NCBI GenBank assembly: GCA_963575745.1
Contig: CAUYUJ010007446.1
Span: 1,230,482 to 1,294,481 of the forward strand
DNA: 64,000 bases
Direction: 5' to 3'
DNA from: Prorocentrum cordatum
Lineage: Eukaryota > Sar > Dinophyceae > Prorocentrales > Prorocentraceae
Shown: positions 1 to 10,337 of the stretch, in pieces
Layout of the letters: each line of letters starts with the position of its first letter
Numbering within the stretch: the stretch's first letter is position 1
The notes under the pieces: model-generated
Told to the model about the DNA's origin: nothing
What the model saw: the letters and a program-made list of their open reading frames with translations, nothing else
Database searches by the model: none
Program-made: the position numbers and the translations under genes

Positions 1-237
1 ATCAGCCACCTCGATTCATTGATCCCGACGGGCGCCCACTAGCCGCGATAGCACATGATAAGAGATCCAGGCAGTTCGGACACTGATCAGCTCGGCGCAG
101 TGCGCGCCCAAGCGAACGGATCCCGCGGCGAAGCCTCACGCGGTTCAGGGCAGCTTTCCTACCCGGCAAAATCTCGCCACAAACATTGCGAAATCCATTC
201 TCCGAGCTCGAGCAGACCCCACATACCCATTCAATAT

Positions 238-1288
238 CACCCACCCCCCGCGCTGTTAGCCTCCTCTTCCGCGTGGCAGGGTCGTTGGGGACATGCTCTG
301 GCGGGGGCGTGGCTACGGCGTGACGTCGTCGTCTGAGGAGCGCGAAATCGATTACTCCGAAGGCCCAGCCCGACCCGCCACTCCACCATGCTGCAAGGAA
401 TCAGCCTTGCAAGCGAGCGAGCAACTCCTCGCCTTCTTCCAGCGCGCACAGACTTCCCGAGTGCGCGCAAAAAAAGACGAGCCCAAGGGTTGGCACAGGC
501 CGCGAGACGCCCTACGTAGTCGCACTGAGGCCGCTGGTCGGTTGCTAGCTGCGCAACCAGAGCCGCGATAATCTGCGCGCGGCGAAGCGGGGGGCGCACA
601 ATCTGCGCCAGCCAGCTCAAACGCCTAACTCGCAGCTCCAAGAGAGAAGGGTCGAGCCTCCATTGTTCCAGAACCTCGCCGCCGGATAAAACATGGAGAT
701 GATGTTCCCCTCCCCAAGAGGCCCCATCCCTTCGTGGCAACTCTGCAGCATTTGACAAAAGAAGTGCCCATGCGTTTATATGGCCCCTCGGCGACCAGGC
801 AAGCTGCGAGGTTCTGAGGCCCAGCATTTTGCTTTCACGTAAGTACCGAACGACGAAGGTGAAAAAGCAACATCTTTTGTCGACCAAAACTTGCCCAGAT
901 AATGGAACGAAGCCTGCAACGCCGAAAGACGATTCGAAACCTCGACCGAGATCGCCCCGGCAGCGTGGACCTGGCCACCCATGACCCTCCTGCGAGGGCG
1001 GGGGGGGGGGGTAGTAAAACAAGAAAAACAAAGCAAGAACAAAAACTCGTTGTCGATGCGTAGCAAGCGATGAGCAGCAGCAGCAGCAGCGCCTCGGCCA
1101 ACAAGCGAGACGATCGCGCGCTGCTCGGCGCGACTATGAGCCGACACCCCCGCGGCCAAGGCGGGGTCCAGTAACCTATCGGAGCGCTGATTCGCAGCGC
1201 GGAAAACTTCGAGGGCAGCGTCTTCTTTCAAAGATGCCGCTCCTCCCCCGATGCACAGCTTGGTGAGACCATCGGCATGCGTGGCCAT
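238..1288 (-). pseudogene. LINE reverse transcriptase, C-terminal part (decayed)
   Basis: Two overlapping minus-strand frames carry the region that follows the RT palm in dinoflagellate LINEs. The first (1288 to about 780) has HADGLTKL, which looks like a degraded YADD-type active site, then ISVEVSNRLSAL and the FHYLGKFW segment seen where RT thumb regions count restricted strands. After a frame change the second (about 790 to 238) has LELRVRRLSWLAQIV near 600-640 and a NPWARLFL segment further on. A poly-G run at 1000-1010 and a CAG run at 1075-1092 interrupt the reading frame. No fingers or palm motifs are visible upstream, so the catalytic RT core is lost. Family assignment rests on recalled similarity to dinoflagellate retroelement proteins and is moderately confident; there is no intact ORF, so it is not expected to be functional. 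Confidence 0.5.
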
Positions 1289-1364
1289 GCTGAGACCTCG
1301 CCCAAACTGGCGATAGGACCCTCTACTCGTAGGTATTCTTCAGAGTCTCTCGAAGTGGTTCACT

Positions 1365-2311
1365 CTATTCGTTAACTGGATGCCCATAGGCTCTGCCGAA
1401 GCTTTCGACTGCGCACGGGCCCCCAAAGAGAGCTCCACATTTAGGGCGCACCTTGAGTTTGCGATCTCGAGTCGGCAGAAAGATAGTTGCAGCTCTGAAC
1501 CTATCGATACCGAGCATCTGGTCTTCAAAGCCCGGGAGTTCCGAATTGGCCTTCTCCAGAAGCATCCAAGAAGTCGAGGGAAACGCAGTAAGCCTCCAAA
1601 AAAGCTTCCAAGAAGTCTGCTGAGGCCCTTGTTTGACCACGAAGTATTCTGTCCGCCTAGCCGAAGCCAGTGAGACATAATCTGGCAAAGCAGCACGGCG
1701 CCCTCCTTCTTCCTCCCCCTCGAGAAACTGTAGTCGCAAGCTCCCAGGGGTTGCGGTTTGCGCCTCCTCATAGCATCCGAGAGCCATGCCTTTCCCAGGG
1801 GATCAAGCAAATAAATCACGCGCTTGCCTTTCAGACCAGCCACGCTACACCAATGCACAGCACGTCCGAAACTACGGTTCCACGATCGAGGAAAGCGCCC
1901 AGGAAACCTACTGCACGCGAGTCCACGCTCGAGAAAACCCCTGCAGCAAGGACGCGCCAAGAGAGAAGGCGGTGCCGAGACCGCACCTGCACTGCCCAAG
2001 ACCAAACTGCGGGTTCGCGATCATGCCCCAGACCTCTACAGGAACAGGCCGGGGTGGACATGCACGTCGTTTGGGCGCATGTTGAAATACCCGGCAATAG
2101 AACCCATGCCAATGTTCGCTTCCATTGAAAAAAGCCCCATGGTAGCCCTCCTGCCCTTCCTCCTGCTGGCAATCGCCCTCCAACGCCCCCCCCCCCCGCC
2201 CACCTCCGCGCCACCCTGGGGGCCGGACAGGCACCCGCTCCTCAGCAGAAAGAGCAGCGCCTTGCAGATGCCGAAGATGTCTGCCCCTAGGAGCCTTCCC
2301 GAGCAGCCCAA
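1365..2311 (-). pseudogene. LINE EEP endonuclease fragment (decayed)
   Basis: The minus strand near 2072-2098 reads IAGYFNMRPNDV, matching the (A/G)GDFNMxP motif of exonuclease-endonuclease-phosphatase (EEP) domains with the catalytic Asp changed to Tyr. Further along, 1365-1787 encodes a 140-residue frame with RRTEYFVVKQG, resembling the (S/R)xIDYFxVS motif near the EEP C terminus, followed by a tryptophan-rich segment. The two pieces lie in different frames. Only about 75 bases separate this frame from the RT C-terminal piece at 1288, so most of the RT is missing between them. The region is best read as one LINE copy with a large internal deletion. The EEP call rests mainly on the FNMRP motif and its context; the 140-residue frame alone would be unrecognised. 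Confidence 0.45.
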
Positions 2312-2850
2312 TGGGCCCGCGCGCCTCTTTCAGATGTCCGACCCCCCTGGCCTCGCCGAGTTCCTCCGGGACCTTCTGCGCCCATCCCCCACGCTGTCCC
2401 CCCCCCATCCGCGGCGCGCTCCCTGGTGCATCTAGCAAGGGCCTCCTTGACCCCCCCCCCCCGCGTCGCAACCAGCCCGCGAAAGTTGGGGGCGGGGCCG
2501 CAGGCGACGGTCGAGGAGAGCGCGTCGCCCGGCAGCCTGCTGTCGACATATCTCTGAACTACTCGCAAGCGAGCCGCTGAAAAGATTTGCCGCGGCGCCC
2601 TTCAGCGCTGCGTTGAAATCTCAAAGTGCGTATCTGGCCAGCCTCGATTGAGAGTGTCCTCGAGATCTCCTGAATGTCCCTGCAGCTTCGCCGTGGCCCT
2701 CGAAAAATGCCCGGCGACCCTCGGGCGATTTTCTGGCTTCGAAATTCAGTAGATACGATCAAGTTTGACATCCGGAGGAGGTCGAAAATCCCACCGATGA
2801 TTACAGCGCAACGGAACGAGGCCCCCAGGACATCTGCCGGCGATGGGTTG
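2312..2850. other. No recognised gene; C-rich interval
   Basis: Proline/arginine-rich frames are open on both strands because of GC content and short poly-C runs (near 2400 and 2452-2462). I see no domain motif. It may hold the missing 5' part of the LINE fragment that precedes it on the minus strand. Confidence 0.4.
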
Positions 2851-2856
2851 GATCGT

Positions 2857-2891
<35 letters not shown>

Positions 2892-2959
2892 CTATATACC
2901 TATACGACCACCCTTCGGGTGATAAGGAGGTTCGGGGGGGAACCGACATCTCACTCGAT

Positions 2960-3185
2960 CGGCATCACTATCGATCTCACTATCGAATTCACTATCGGTC
3001 TCACTCGATCGATCTCACTCGATCGATCTCACAATCGATCTCACGCGATCTGTTTCATTCGATCGATCTTACAATCGATCTGACGATCGATCTCACAATC
3101 GATCTCACTATCGATCTCACAATCGATCTCGCATTCGGTCTCACTACAGGTCTCACTACCGACCTCGGTATCGACACCACAACCG
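2960..3185. repeat. GATCTCAC/AATC short tandem repeat
   Basis: Degenerate 12-14-bp units of the form TCACTATCGATC and TCACAATCGATC, rich in the palindrome ATCGAT and in GATC. Confidence 0.85.
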
Positions 3186-3194
3186 GTCTCACAA

Positions 3195-4100
3195 TCAACG
3201 TCATCATCATCAATATCATTGTCATCGACGTCATCATCATCATCATCATCGGGACACCATCATCATCACCTCATCACCATCATCAGCCACATCATCATCA
3301 CCATCGTCACCAGCATCGGGAAACCATCATCGTCACCATCATCATCAGCATCAGCATCATCGGAACACCATCATCATCAGCATGGGAACACCACCGTCAT
3401 CACCATCAGCATCATCTCATCATCAGCATGAACAACACCATTCGCACCATCATCATCTGGACACCATCATCATCAGCAACAGCACCATCACCAGCAACAC
3501 CATCATCATCATGATCGGGACACCAGCATCATCGTCATCATCATCATCACCATCATTATCATCATCGGGACACCATCATCATCCTCATCATCAACACCAG
3601 CACCATCATCATCATCGGGCCACCATGATCAAAATCAGCATGATCACCTCATCAGCATCCTCCTCATCAACATCATCCCCATTGGGTCACCACCATCGTC
3701 ATCATCATCATCAGCATCGTCATCATCATCGGGAAACCATCATCGCCATCACCATCATCAGCAACAGCATCATCAGCAACCTCATCATCACCATCATCAT
3801 CGGGACACCACCATCATCATCTTCATCATCACCAGCATCATCAGCATCAGCATCGTGTCGTCATCTCATCATCATTAACACCATCAGGATCATCAACCGC
3901 ATCATCATCATCGGGGCATCCTCATCATCAGCAGCATCATCAACATCAGCATCATCAGGACACCATCACCATCACCACCATGGCCATCATCATTACCATC
4001 ATCATCAGCATCGCCAACATCATCATCATCATCATCATCATCGGGACACCACCATCATCACCACTGTCACCATCATCATCATCATCATCGACATCACCAC
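3195..4100. repeat. CAT/ATC trinucleotide tract
   Basis: About 900 bases of imperfect ATC repeats broken by GGGACACC and GCAT units. The interruptions recur every 30-60 bases, which suggests expansion of a longer unit rather than pure slippage. Confidence 0.9.
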
Positions 4101-4420
4101 CATCGGGACACCGACGGGACATCGGCGGGACACCAGCGGGACACCGCGCGGCACCAGACGCCGGAAGGGAGTCATTTGGTCCGGCCGCGCCTCAGCCACA
4201 GCGGGACGCCGGCGGGACACCGCGCGGCACCAGTTGCCGGAAGGGAGTCATTCGGTCTGGCCGCGCCTCAGCCACAGGAGACTTTCCTCTCGCCCGCCCA
4301 CGCAGCTTCGCCTCGCCCGCACGCACGGCACGCACGAACACAAGACCGAAACCGAATTCCCGGTAGGGGGGCTCTCCGTTCCACTTCGATGTCACCCCCC
4401 CCACCCCCGACATAACCAAA

Positions 4421-5485
4421 ACAAAATCGTTATCAGGGGGGCCCCAGAGAGCTCGGGGGGCGCAGCGGCAGCAGGCCCGAAGATGTAGTCGACCCCGCTT
4501 GACTGGGAACCGATCCCGCGCCAAGTCGCCCCCACCTTATCTCGCAGCCCTACAAGCACATACCTAGATTCCTCCATTAGCTCCCTGACTTGCCCCCCAG
4601 CTCTACCCACCATCATCTCCATCGCGCCGAGACCCTCCGACGCAGCGCTCGCGTCGGTGCGCCCCCAGCCCCCCCCCCCCCCCCCCCCCTTCCCCCCTTC
4701 ATCGCGACGCCGATCCCGCCGTTCAAATCCACGCTAAACATTGGCAGCACACGGGAATGATGAGCAAGTTCAGAACAGATAGAGCGGGGCAAACTGGCAA
4801 GCCTGTCCACCGTCGCTCTGCAGCTCGGGCGGCTGGCCAATGCGCGGGGGCGGGGGGGCAGCGAACGCCGATCGCCGCCGCGTCGAGCCCCGCGCGCTTG
4901 ATTCTAATACCGAGGCCTCGCCCGCCCAGCGCGGGGGGGGGAAGCCAGCGCTCGACAATGCGACTTTCTCGCAGCCCGCGACTGAACGCCATGGCGAACC
5001 CCGTCGACTGGTCGGCGCAGGGCCCCCCCCCGCGCCCCGCCCCCAGCAATAGGACCCCGCGCTCACTCCTTAGACGGGCGAGCCCCTCGCTGCGCGAGCT
5101 TGAGCACCCACGAACACCGACGCATGAAAGGACTTGGCCGTCGTCGAGATCACTTCCCCCCCGGTGTTCCTGGCCATTGGAACTCAGGGGGTTCCAACGC
5201 AAGAATCGAATCACTGACGCGAGGAAGGCCGCGCGCGGCAGCCTGACACAATGACCGACACGAACGTTCAAATGAACGGAGCGCGTGTTCTTCATTACTT
5301 ATGGAAAGGTGGGGGGCGCGACGGGGCGCACTGGGGCCACCTCTGCAGGAGGAGGAGAAGGAGGGGGGGGAGGCGGAGCGCCCGCCGCCCGGCGAGCTGC
5401 CCAGCGCGCGGCCCAGCCCTGCGGCGCGCTGCCCGCGCTCGCCGGCTGCGCCAGCACCGCCGGGGTCGCCGCGTCGTCCGTCGGC
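4421..5485. other. No recognised gene; GC-rich with homopolymers
   Basis: Contains a poly-C run (about 4669-4690), several poly-G runs, and open frames on both strands explained by GC content. No conserved motif was found. Confidence 0.4.
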
Positions 5486-5489
5486 CAAG

Positions 5490-7840
5490 CCTAGGCCGCC
5501 CAGCCCGGCGAGGGCCGCGCCGCCGAGGCTTCAGCGATCAGTCTGGCGCGTCGGGGCCCGCTGGGCGCCGCGCCAGGCTGGCGGGCAAGGTGGCCGCGCG
5601 GTGGGCGCCCACGCTGCAGCGCGGCGGCCAGGCTCTGCCGCGCCGCCGTCGGCGTCGCCGGGTCGCCCGCCGCCCAGCTCCGCAGCAGCGCCTGCGCTTG
5701 CTCCCTGGCTCGCCCCAGCGCCTCCAAAACAAAGGCGACCTGGGCAGGGCCTCGGTGGCGCCGGCGCGCGCGGGTCTCCGCCACCGCCGCAGCCCCGTCG
5801 CGCGCGGCGCTGCTTCGCCCAGCGGCCGCGCCCGTGCCCACTGAGCGACGAGTCGGCGATCGCCGCGTCGGCGCGGCCCCAGCGACCAGGTCGGTCAAGG
5901 CCACGTTCAGCCGCGCGGCCCCGAGGGGGCCGCCCAGGCGCAGCCTGTCCAAAGCGGGGGCGAGCTGCTCCACCCTCACTCGCGCCCGCGGCGCACCGCG
6001 CCGCCAGCCAGCGCGCGAGCCAGTCCCGGACGCCGTCGCGCCTCCACGCCGCGCCGCCCCCCATGGGGCAACCCAGGGGGCGCCCAGGCCCGCGCGCAGG
6101 TCAGCCCCGCAGCGGGGGCCGCCGGGGCGGCGCCAGAGGCAAGTTGCGCTGGCCCCCGGCAGCAGGGGCAAGCGGGACCGCAGGGCCAGCGCTGGGCGGA
6201 TGTGCTCATCCGCGAGGACGTGGTCTGGCTCCGTGGGTGGGAGGAGCCAGCTCCCGGCGCCTCCCCCGCCAGCCGAACGCGGGGGCTCGCCTGCTCCGGT
6301 GGCGGCAGGAAGGCGAGCAGGAGAGAGTGCGTCGCCGCTCCTGCGCTCGCCTCGCGAGGCGCCGCCGCGCTTTCTCCTCGCGCCCCGCTTGCTGCGCGCA
6401 GCCAGGCCTCAGCGCCTGCGCCCGCCGAGCGCCCCGACTCTGTCGGACTCTGTCGACGTCGCCCAGGTCTGGGGGCAGGCCGCGGCAAAAGCCTAGAGGC
6501 TCGGCAGTCCGAGCTCGCGGCGCGCCTCGGCCAGACAGGCCAGCCAGGCACCCGCGAAGGCGGGCAGTGATCAGGCGGCGCTCCCCGAGGCTGCGCGAGC
6601 CCAGCCCCCCACCTGCCAGGGGGGGCAGGCCTGCTCGCGCGCCGCCGCGGTCAGGGGCTGCCCCAGCGCGCCCCCCGGGCGCCCTGAGACCCGACCGTCG
6701 TAGTCGGCGCACAAGGCCTCGCTGAGCAAGCGTGCTCGCGCGTGGCGCAGGGTAGCTCCGTTCGCAAAGGTGCGGAGGGGACTCAGCTCGTCCTGCGCTC
6801 TGATGCCGCGCTGGCGCAAGATCTGGAGCGCCGTCGAGTAGGCCGTCGCGCCGAGGCCGGCCGCCGCCGGGTCGTCGCCGAGGTTCTCGGCCGCGGCTCC
6901 GCCGAGGAAGGGCGGGCGGCTGCCCGCGCGCGGGAGCTCGAGCGTCTCCGCCGGAGCGAGGGTCGCAGGTTGCTCCGATTGCGCGGGTTCCACACCTTGG
7001 TCTTGTTCTTGTTCAAGCGGAATCCGCGCGCCGCGAAATGCCCCGGCGCGACTGCAGCGGCCGCGGCGGCGCGCCCGGCGCGCCTGCGAGGTAGACGTCG
7101 ACCAGGTACGCCACCGCGACATCGCTTGCGCCCCGCCGCAGCGTGCGCGCCAAGCCCTCGTCAAGGGTCGCCGCGGCCGCGGCGAATACAGTTGGCGAGT
7201 GGGGGCAGCCCTGGTCGAGCCCCCGCTCTGCTGTCACCTCGGTGACAGCGCCCGAGAGGAGCGCGCCGCGCGCGTTCCCTCCGCGTCGCGCGGCTGCGAG
7301 GCGCGCGAGGGGCGGGAGCCTGCCCGCGACCTCGCGGAGGACGACAATACCGCACTCGAGGGTGCTTTCTCCACTGCGCAGGCCACCACCGCGCGCGTCA
7401 GCTCGACGCCGCTGCGCCGCCCCACGCCGCACCGGCGCGGGCCCGCAGCCTGGGCGATGAGTTCTTTCTGGTGCGTCGTCGGCGCTTTCGCCGCCATGCG
7501 GCGCAGCGTCTCCCCGCAGGCGAAGGGCCGCGCCCCGCCCTACGGCGTCTGGAGCAGGACCAGGCGGCCGCCCAGCAGCGCCTGCGATGCCGACGCGGGC
7601 ACCGCGCCGCGCAGGATGCAGCCCGGCGCCTCCGCCAGCGCCGCCTTGCCCTCCGCGCGGCCGCGTAGAGTTGCCCATTTCGAGGGATCGCGCCACTTCC
7701 TCTGCAGCTGCCTCCTACCAGTTGCCCGCCAGCGGCAGCGGCGGCGCGCGCGCCCGCGGCCCGCCGGCCAAAGGCTGGCCCGGGACCAGGAGGCAGACCA
7801 GCTGCAGGCAGAAGACCCCAGACACATTCCCACGGCGTCG
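5490..7840 (-). pseudogene. Reverse transcriptase element with C-terminal endonuclease-like region (decayed)
   Basis: Reading the minus strand from about 7840, pieces in different frames line up with an RT: LGGRLVLLQTP (fingers); RMAAKAPTTHQKEL followed by CGVGRRSGVELT (near 7497-7400); ERGLDQGCPHSPTVFA (motif B, about 7225-7180); VAYLVDVYLAG (motif C, 7097-7108 codes YLVD in place of YLDD/YADD); NKNKTKVW (motif D region); then LAGGGLGSRS near 6620. Further on come CLWRRPGG and CGADL cysteines (about 6140-6110), a RDGVRDWLARWLA segment (in another frame, near 6030) and VEQLAPALDRLR near 5970, resembling the cysteine knuckle plus restriction-like endonuclease tail of R2/CRE-type retroelements. 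Many frameshifts and loss of the first catalytic Asp show it is dead. Long plus-strand frames here (such as 5301-6725) are its GC-rich antisense shadow. Confidence 0.6.
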
Positions 7841-8078
7841 CACAGAGGCGGAGAACAGCTTCCACGGGGCTCGGGGGCGCGAGCCCCGCTCTCCCAGCCC
7901 GGCCCATCAGTTGAATGACCAGTGCATCAGCAAGGCGCGCGCCCAAGCGAAGGCCGAATATTGCCGTTGGACACGGGGGCTGCCGCCGTCGTCGGGTCGC
8001 CGTCGAGGGTCCGCCAGACGTCCAACAGCGGCGCGTCTCAGAGGGGACGGGCTTCGCTGGGCCAGGAAAGGGGGCGGC
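7841..8078. other. Junction between oppositely oriented retroelement fragments
   Basis: Short interval between the minus-strand RT remnant and the plus-strand RNase H fragment; no motif recognised. Confidence 0.35.
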
Positions 8079-8079
8079 A

Positions 8080-8650
8080 GAGAACTCCATTTACTTGTTC
8101 GGCGATGCCAGTGGAGGCGAGGACACGCGCCGCCTTCGTCCTCGCCGCGTCGGCATCGGAGTCGCTCTCTTTCGCTCACTCGACCATGACATGCGCATCT
8201 CGCCCTGGTGCGTGGACCGCCCTTCTTGGAGCGCGGTAGGCTATTGCAAGAGGAGAATTGCACAGTCTGCGGGCGCGCGTGCGCGAGAGCGAAGGCCGCT
8301 TTTATGCACACACAACTCGACCATGTGCTCAGGTTGGCATGCACATCGGCGGCAGCTTCCCTCGAACCCTGACGCTGACCTGCGGTGGCAGATAGGACAG
8401 GAGCTCGGGTGCATGCCTGACATTCGCAGCATTGTTGCGTTCATTAAAGTATCGCCTCGGGGCCGAGCACATGGTAGCACAACACGCTCCTCTTTTGTTG
8501 ACCGTAAGTAACACTGTAGCAGACGAGTTCGCCAGTGCTGGAGCTGCTGTGGCACCCTTGTCTGACAGCACGCGCACACGGGTGCACAGTACAATAAGTC
8601 CCGTTCGTGCCGTGCGCAGGCGCATTTTACAGCACGTTCGAAGCAATTCA
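8080..8650 (+). pseudogene. Retroelement RNase H domain fragment
   Basis: Plus-strand frame 1 has ENSIYLFGDASGGED (Asp codon at 8104) and RRVGIGVALF, matching the first strand and catalytic Asp of RNase HI domains at the end of LINEs. The middle motif, expected as YTDN, is degraded to THNSTM (near 8310). After a frame change near 8470, frame 2 reads VSNTVADEFASAGAAVA (Asp codon at 8522), matching the final GNxxADxxA motif. The segment is on the opposite strand from the RT remnant at 5.5-7.8 kb, so it belongs to a different insertion. It is broken by at least one frameshift and lacks an RT; it is a 3' fragment of an otherwise missing element. Confidence 0.6.
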
Positions 8651-8924
8651 AGCCGAGGATGCTGTTACAGGCCGAGGATATCGGGGCCCGCCGTCGGCCT
8701 AGAAAAGGCTCCGTTTCTAGTGGTTTGTTCTCTTGCAGCCCGACTTTGCGCAATTTCCGCATCGTTTCGTCGCACCACCTCGGCGATAGTGGCCGTGGTT
8801 GCACGCGCTGTGATGGGTCGACCGCGCCCGAAGCGAGAGCAGGCCAGAAGAGCCAGGACGCAGCAGAGTCCAGCCTGCTTCCCAATCGTAACCGACACAG
8901 TCGCCATGCCCATATTTCAGCAAC

Positions 8925-9060
8925 TCCCTCCTTCACCTCCTCGTGTTCCTCCTCATCCTCCTCCCTTTTTCCTCCCTCCCCCTCCTTCCTCCGCCTCCTC
9001 CTGTTCCTCCTCCTTCCTCCTCCCGTCCCCTCCTCTTCCATTCTTTTTCCGTATAAAGAC
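8925..9060. repeat. Pyrimidine-rich CTC/TCC tract
   Basis: Imperfect CTCCTCC repeats on the plus strand, shortly downstream of the RNase H fragment. Confidence 0.8.
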
Positions 9061-9079
9061 GTCCTTTCTGTCGTATCCT

Positions 9080-9490
9080 GGGACGCGTCGGTGAGGCGGG
9101 CTGGGCGTTTCGCATGGGGCGCCAGCACCATTCATGATGGTGACGCTTGAATTCTGCAGTTGTTTCCAGAATGGAGGGGGCTGCTTTGCAAAATGCGGTT
9201 TTCGCGTAAGCGCCGCACAGATTCGTTTTGGCAGTTTGCAGCAGCTTCAACTATTGAGGGGAATCGTTTTCACAATGTGGCTCTCGCCTTAGCGCCGGGT
9301 AGATTCGTCTCAAAGGCTTGCAAGAGCTTCGCGGATGGAGGGCGGTTCTTTTAAAAAATGCGGTTCCCGCCGTAGCGCCGCGCACATTCGTCCTAAAAGT
9401 TCGCAAAGGCTTCGCGGATGAAGGGTGGGCCGTTTTCGAAATGTGGCTTTCGCCTCAGCGCCGCGCACATTCGCTGTAAGAGCTTATAAC
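9080..9490 (+). repeat. 82-83-bp tandem repeat, four copies, with shared leader
   Basis: The marker GCGCCG occurs at 9210, 9292, 9375 and 9458, a spacing of 82-83 bases. Units contain AATGYGGYTYTCGCC and ATTCGT segments. The upstream CGGGCTGGGCGTTTCGC recurs at about 47880 next to a related repeat. Confidence 0.75.
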
Positions 9491-9499
9491 AGTTTCAGA

Positions 9500-9720
9500 C
9501 ATTCTGATGGGTGGCGTCCCAGAAATGACTGACGTCCCAGAAATAGTGTGTCGGCACGATGTCGGAGCGTCAGGGCGCAACAATCACATTGTTCTTCGGT
9601 GGTGAGGTCCCCAGAACGGCGTTCTGGCACGATTGAGGGTCGTCAGGACGCAACAGTAACGTTGATTCGCGGCTATGCGGTCTCAGGAAGAGTGTTTAGG
9701 CAGGGTTCAAGGCTTTGAGA
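9500..9720 (+). repeat. Short tandem duplication with CCCAGAA units
   Basis: Two diverged units containing CCAGAA, GGCACGAT, CGTCAGG and CGCAACA are repeated with a spacing of roughly 80 bases. No coding signal. Confidence 0.55.
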
Positions 9721-10165
9721 CGACGGTCTTCCAACGGGGCATTTCCCTAAATGAAAAAGTCCTTATGTGGGGCCTACGAGGAAGGAGCTTGGAGGGAGGT
9801 TTTGTTGCAGGCGGCGGGAGCGGCCGCCCGTCCGAGCGACGCAGCGAGCGGGCGGCACACCGCCGTCGCCTCGGAGGCCTCCGAGGGCCTTCGACTTGGG
9901 AGGGCCCAGCCGCCCGCCACCGGGAGCCCGCCCCCGACGAGTTGGCTGCACCGGCTTGGCAATCCCAGCGCTCGCTGCGCGTGGGGCCGGAGGAGGCGGC
10001 ACTGCGGCCTCGGCCGTCGGGGGCACGTTTTCCCGATCCGAGGATCAGGCGCTCACGCGCCAGCCTCACGGGTGCGCAATCCATGTCGGCGTGCGCCTGG
10101 TTGGCGGAGAGGGTGAGTCGGAAGGAGGGGCAATCATGGAGAGGCATTGAGCTGCACAGCCATAC
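9721..10165. other. No recognised gene
   Basis: GC-rich sequence with open frames on both strands but no motif I recognise. Confidence 0.4.
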
Positions 10166-10337
10166 GGTCGGGGACTTTGGCGTAGCGTGTCGTTCCACGC
10201 GTCCCCGAACGTCAACTTTACACGAGTTTTTCACCGCCTCCCACCACGCGGAGCGGAGCGACACGCTATCCGCTTGCAAGGCATCGCGTGTCGCCGTGGC
10301 CGCCGCCGCCGCGACACGGTAAGCAAAACTTCCCGAC
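10166..10337 (+). mobile_element. MITE-like inverted-repeat element, copy A
   Basis: About 172 bp with imperfect terminal inverted repeats (about 21 of 26 positions pair) beginning GGTCGGGGACTTTGG and ending CTTCCCGAC. The core TAGCGTGTCG occurs near both ends and as an internal inverted pair around CTATCCGCT. The internal segment GCGGAGCGGAGCGACACGCT is shared with copy B at 20609-20822. No transposase and no clear target-site duplication. Confidence 0.65.

Larger units (their letters stand above)
2855..4420 (+). repeat. Composite dispersed repeat with microsatellite core (copy 1)
   Basis: The order is: (TA)n/(CA)n run; a hairpin-like unit CCCTTCGGGTG followed by ATAAGGAGGTTCGGGGGG (about 2908-2940); 12-14-bp GATCTCAC-type repeats (2960-3180); an imperfect CATCAT tract (3195-4100); a GGGACACC-type GC-rich minisatellite (4104-4250); and a unique tail beginning near CGCAGCTTCGCCTCGCCC (4295-4415). 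The same flanking modules in the same order and orientation recur at 62918-63760 around different fillers. Long open frames here are only CAT-repeat translations (poly-His/Ser/Ile). Confidence 0.7.

Noticed and set aside
3382-4488. 368-residue His/Ser-rich open frame
   Set aside because: Translation of a CAT microsatellite and its flank; no non-repeat domain.
5301-6725. 474-residue plus-strand frame and other long plus-strand frames to 7.9 kb
   Set aside because: Antisense shadow of the minus-strand RT remnant in very GC-rich DNA; no motifs on the plus strand.
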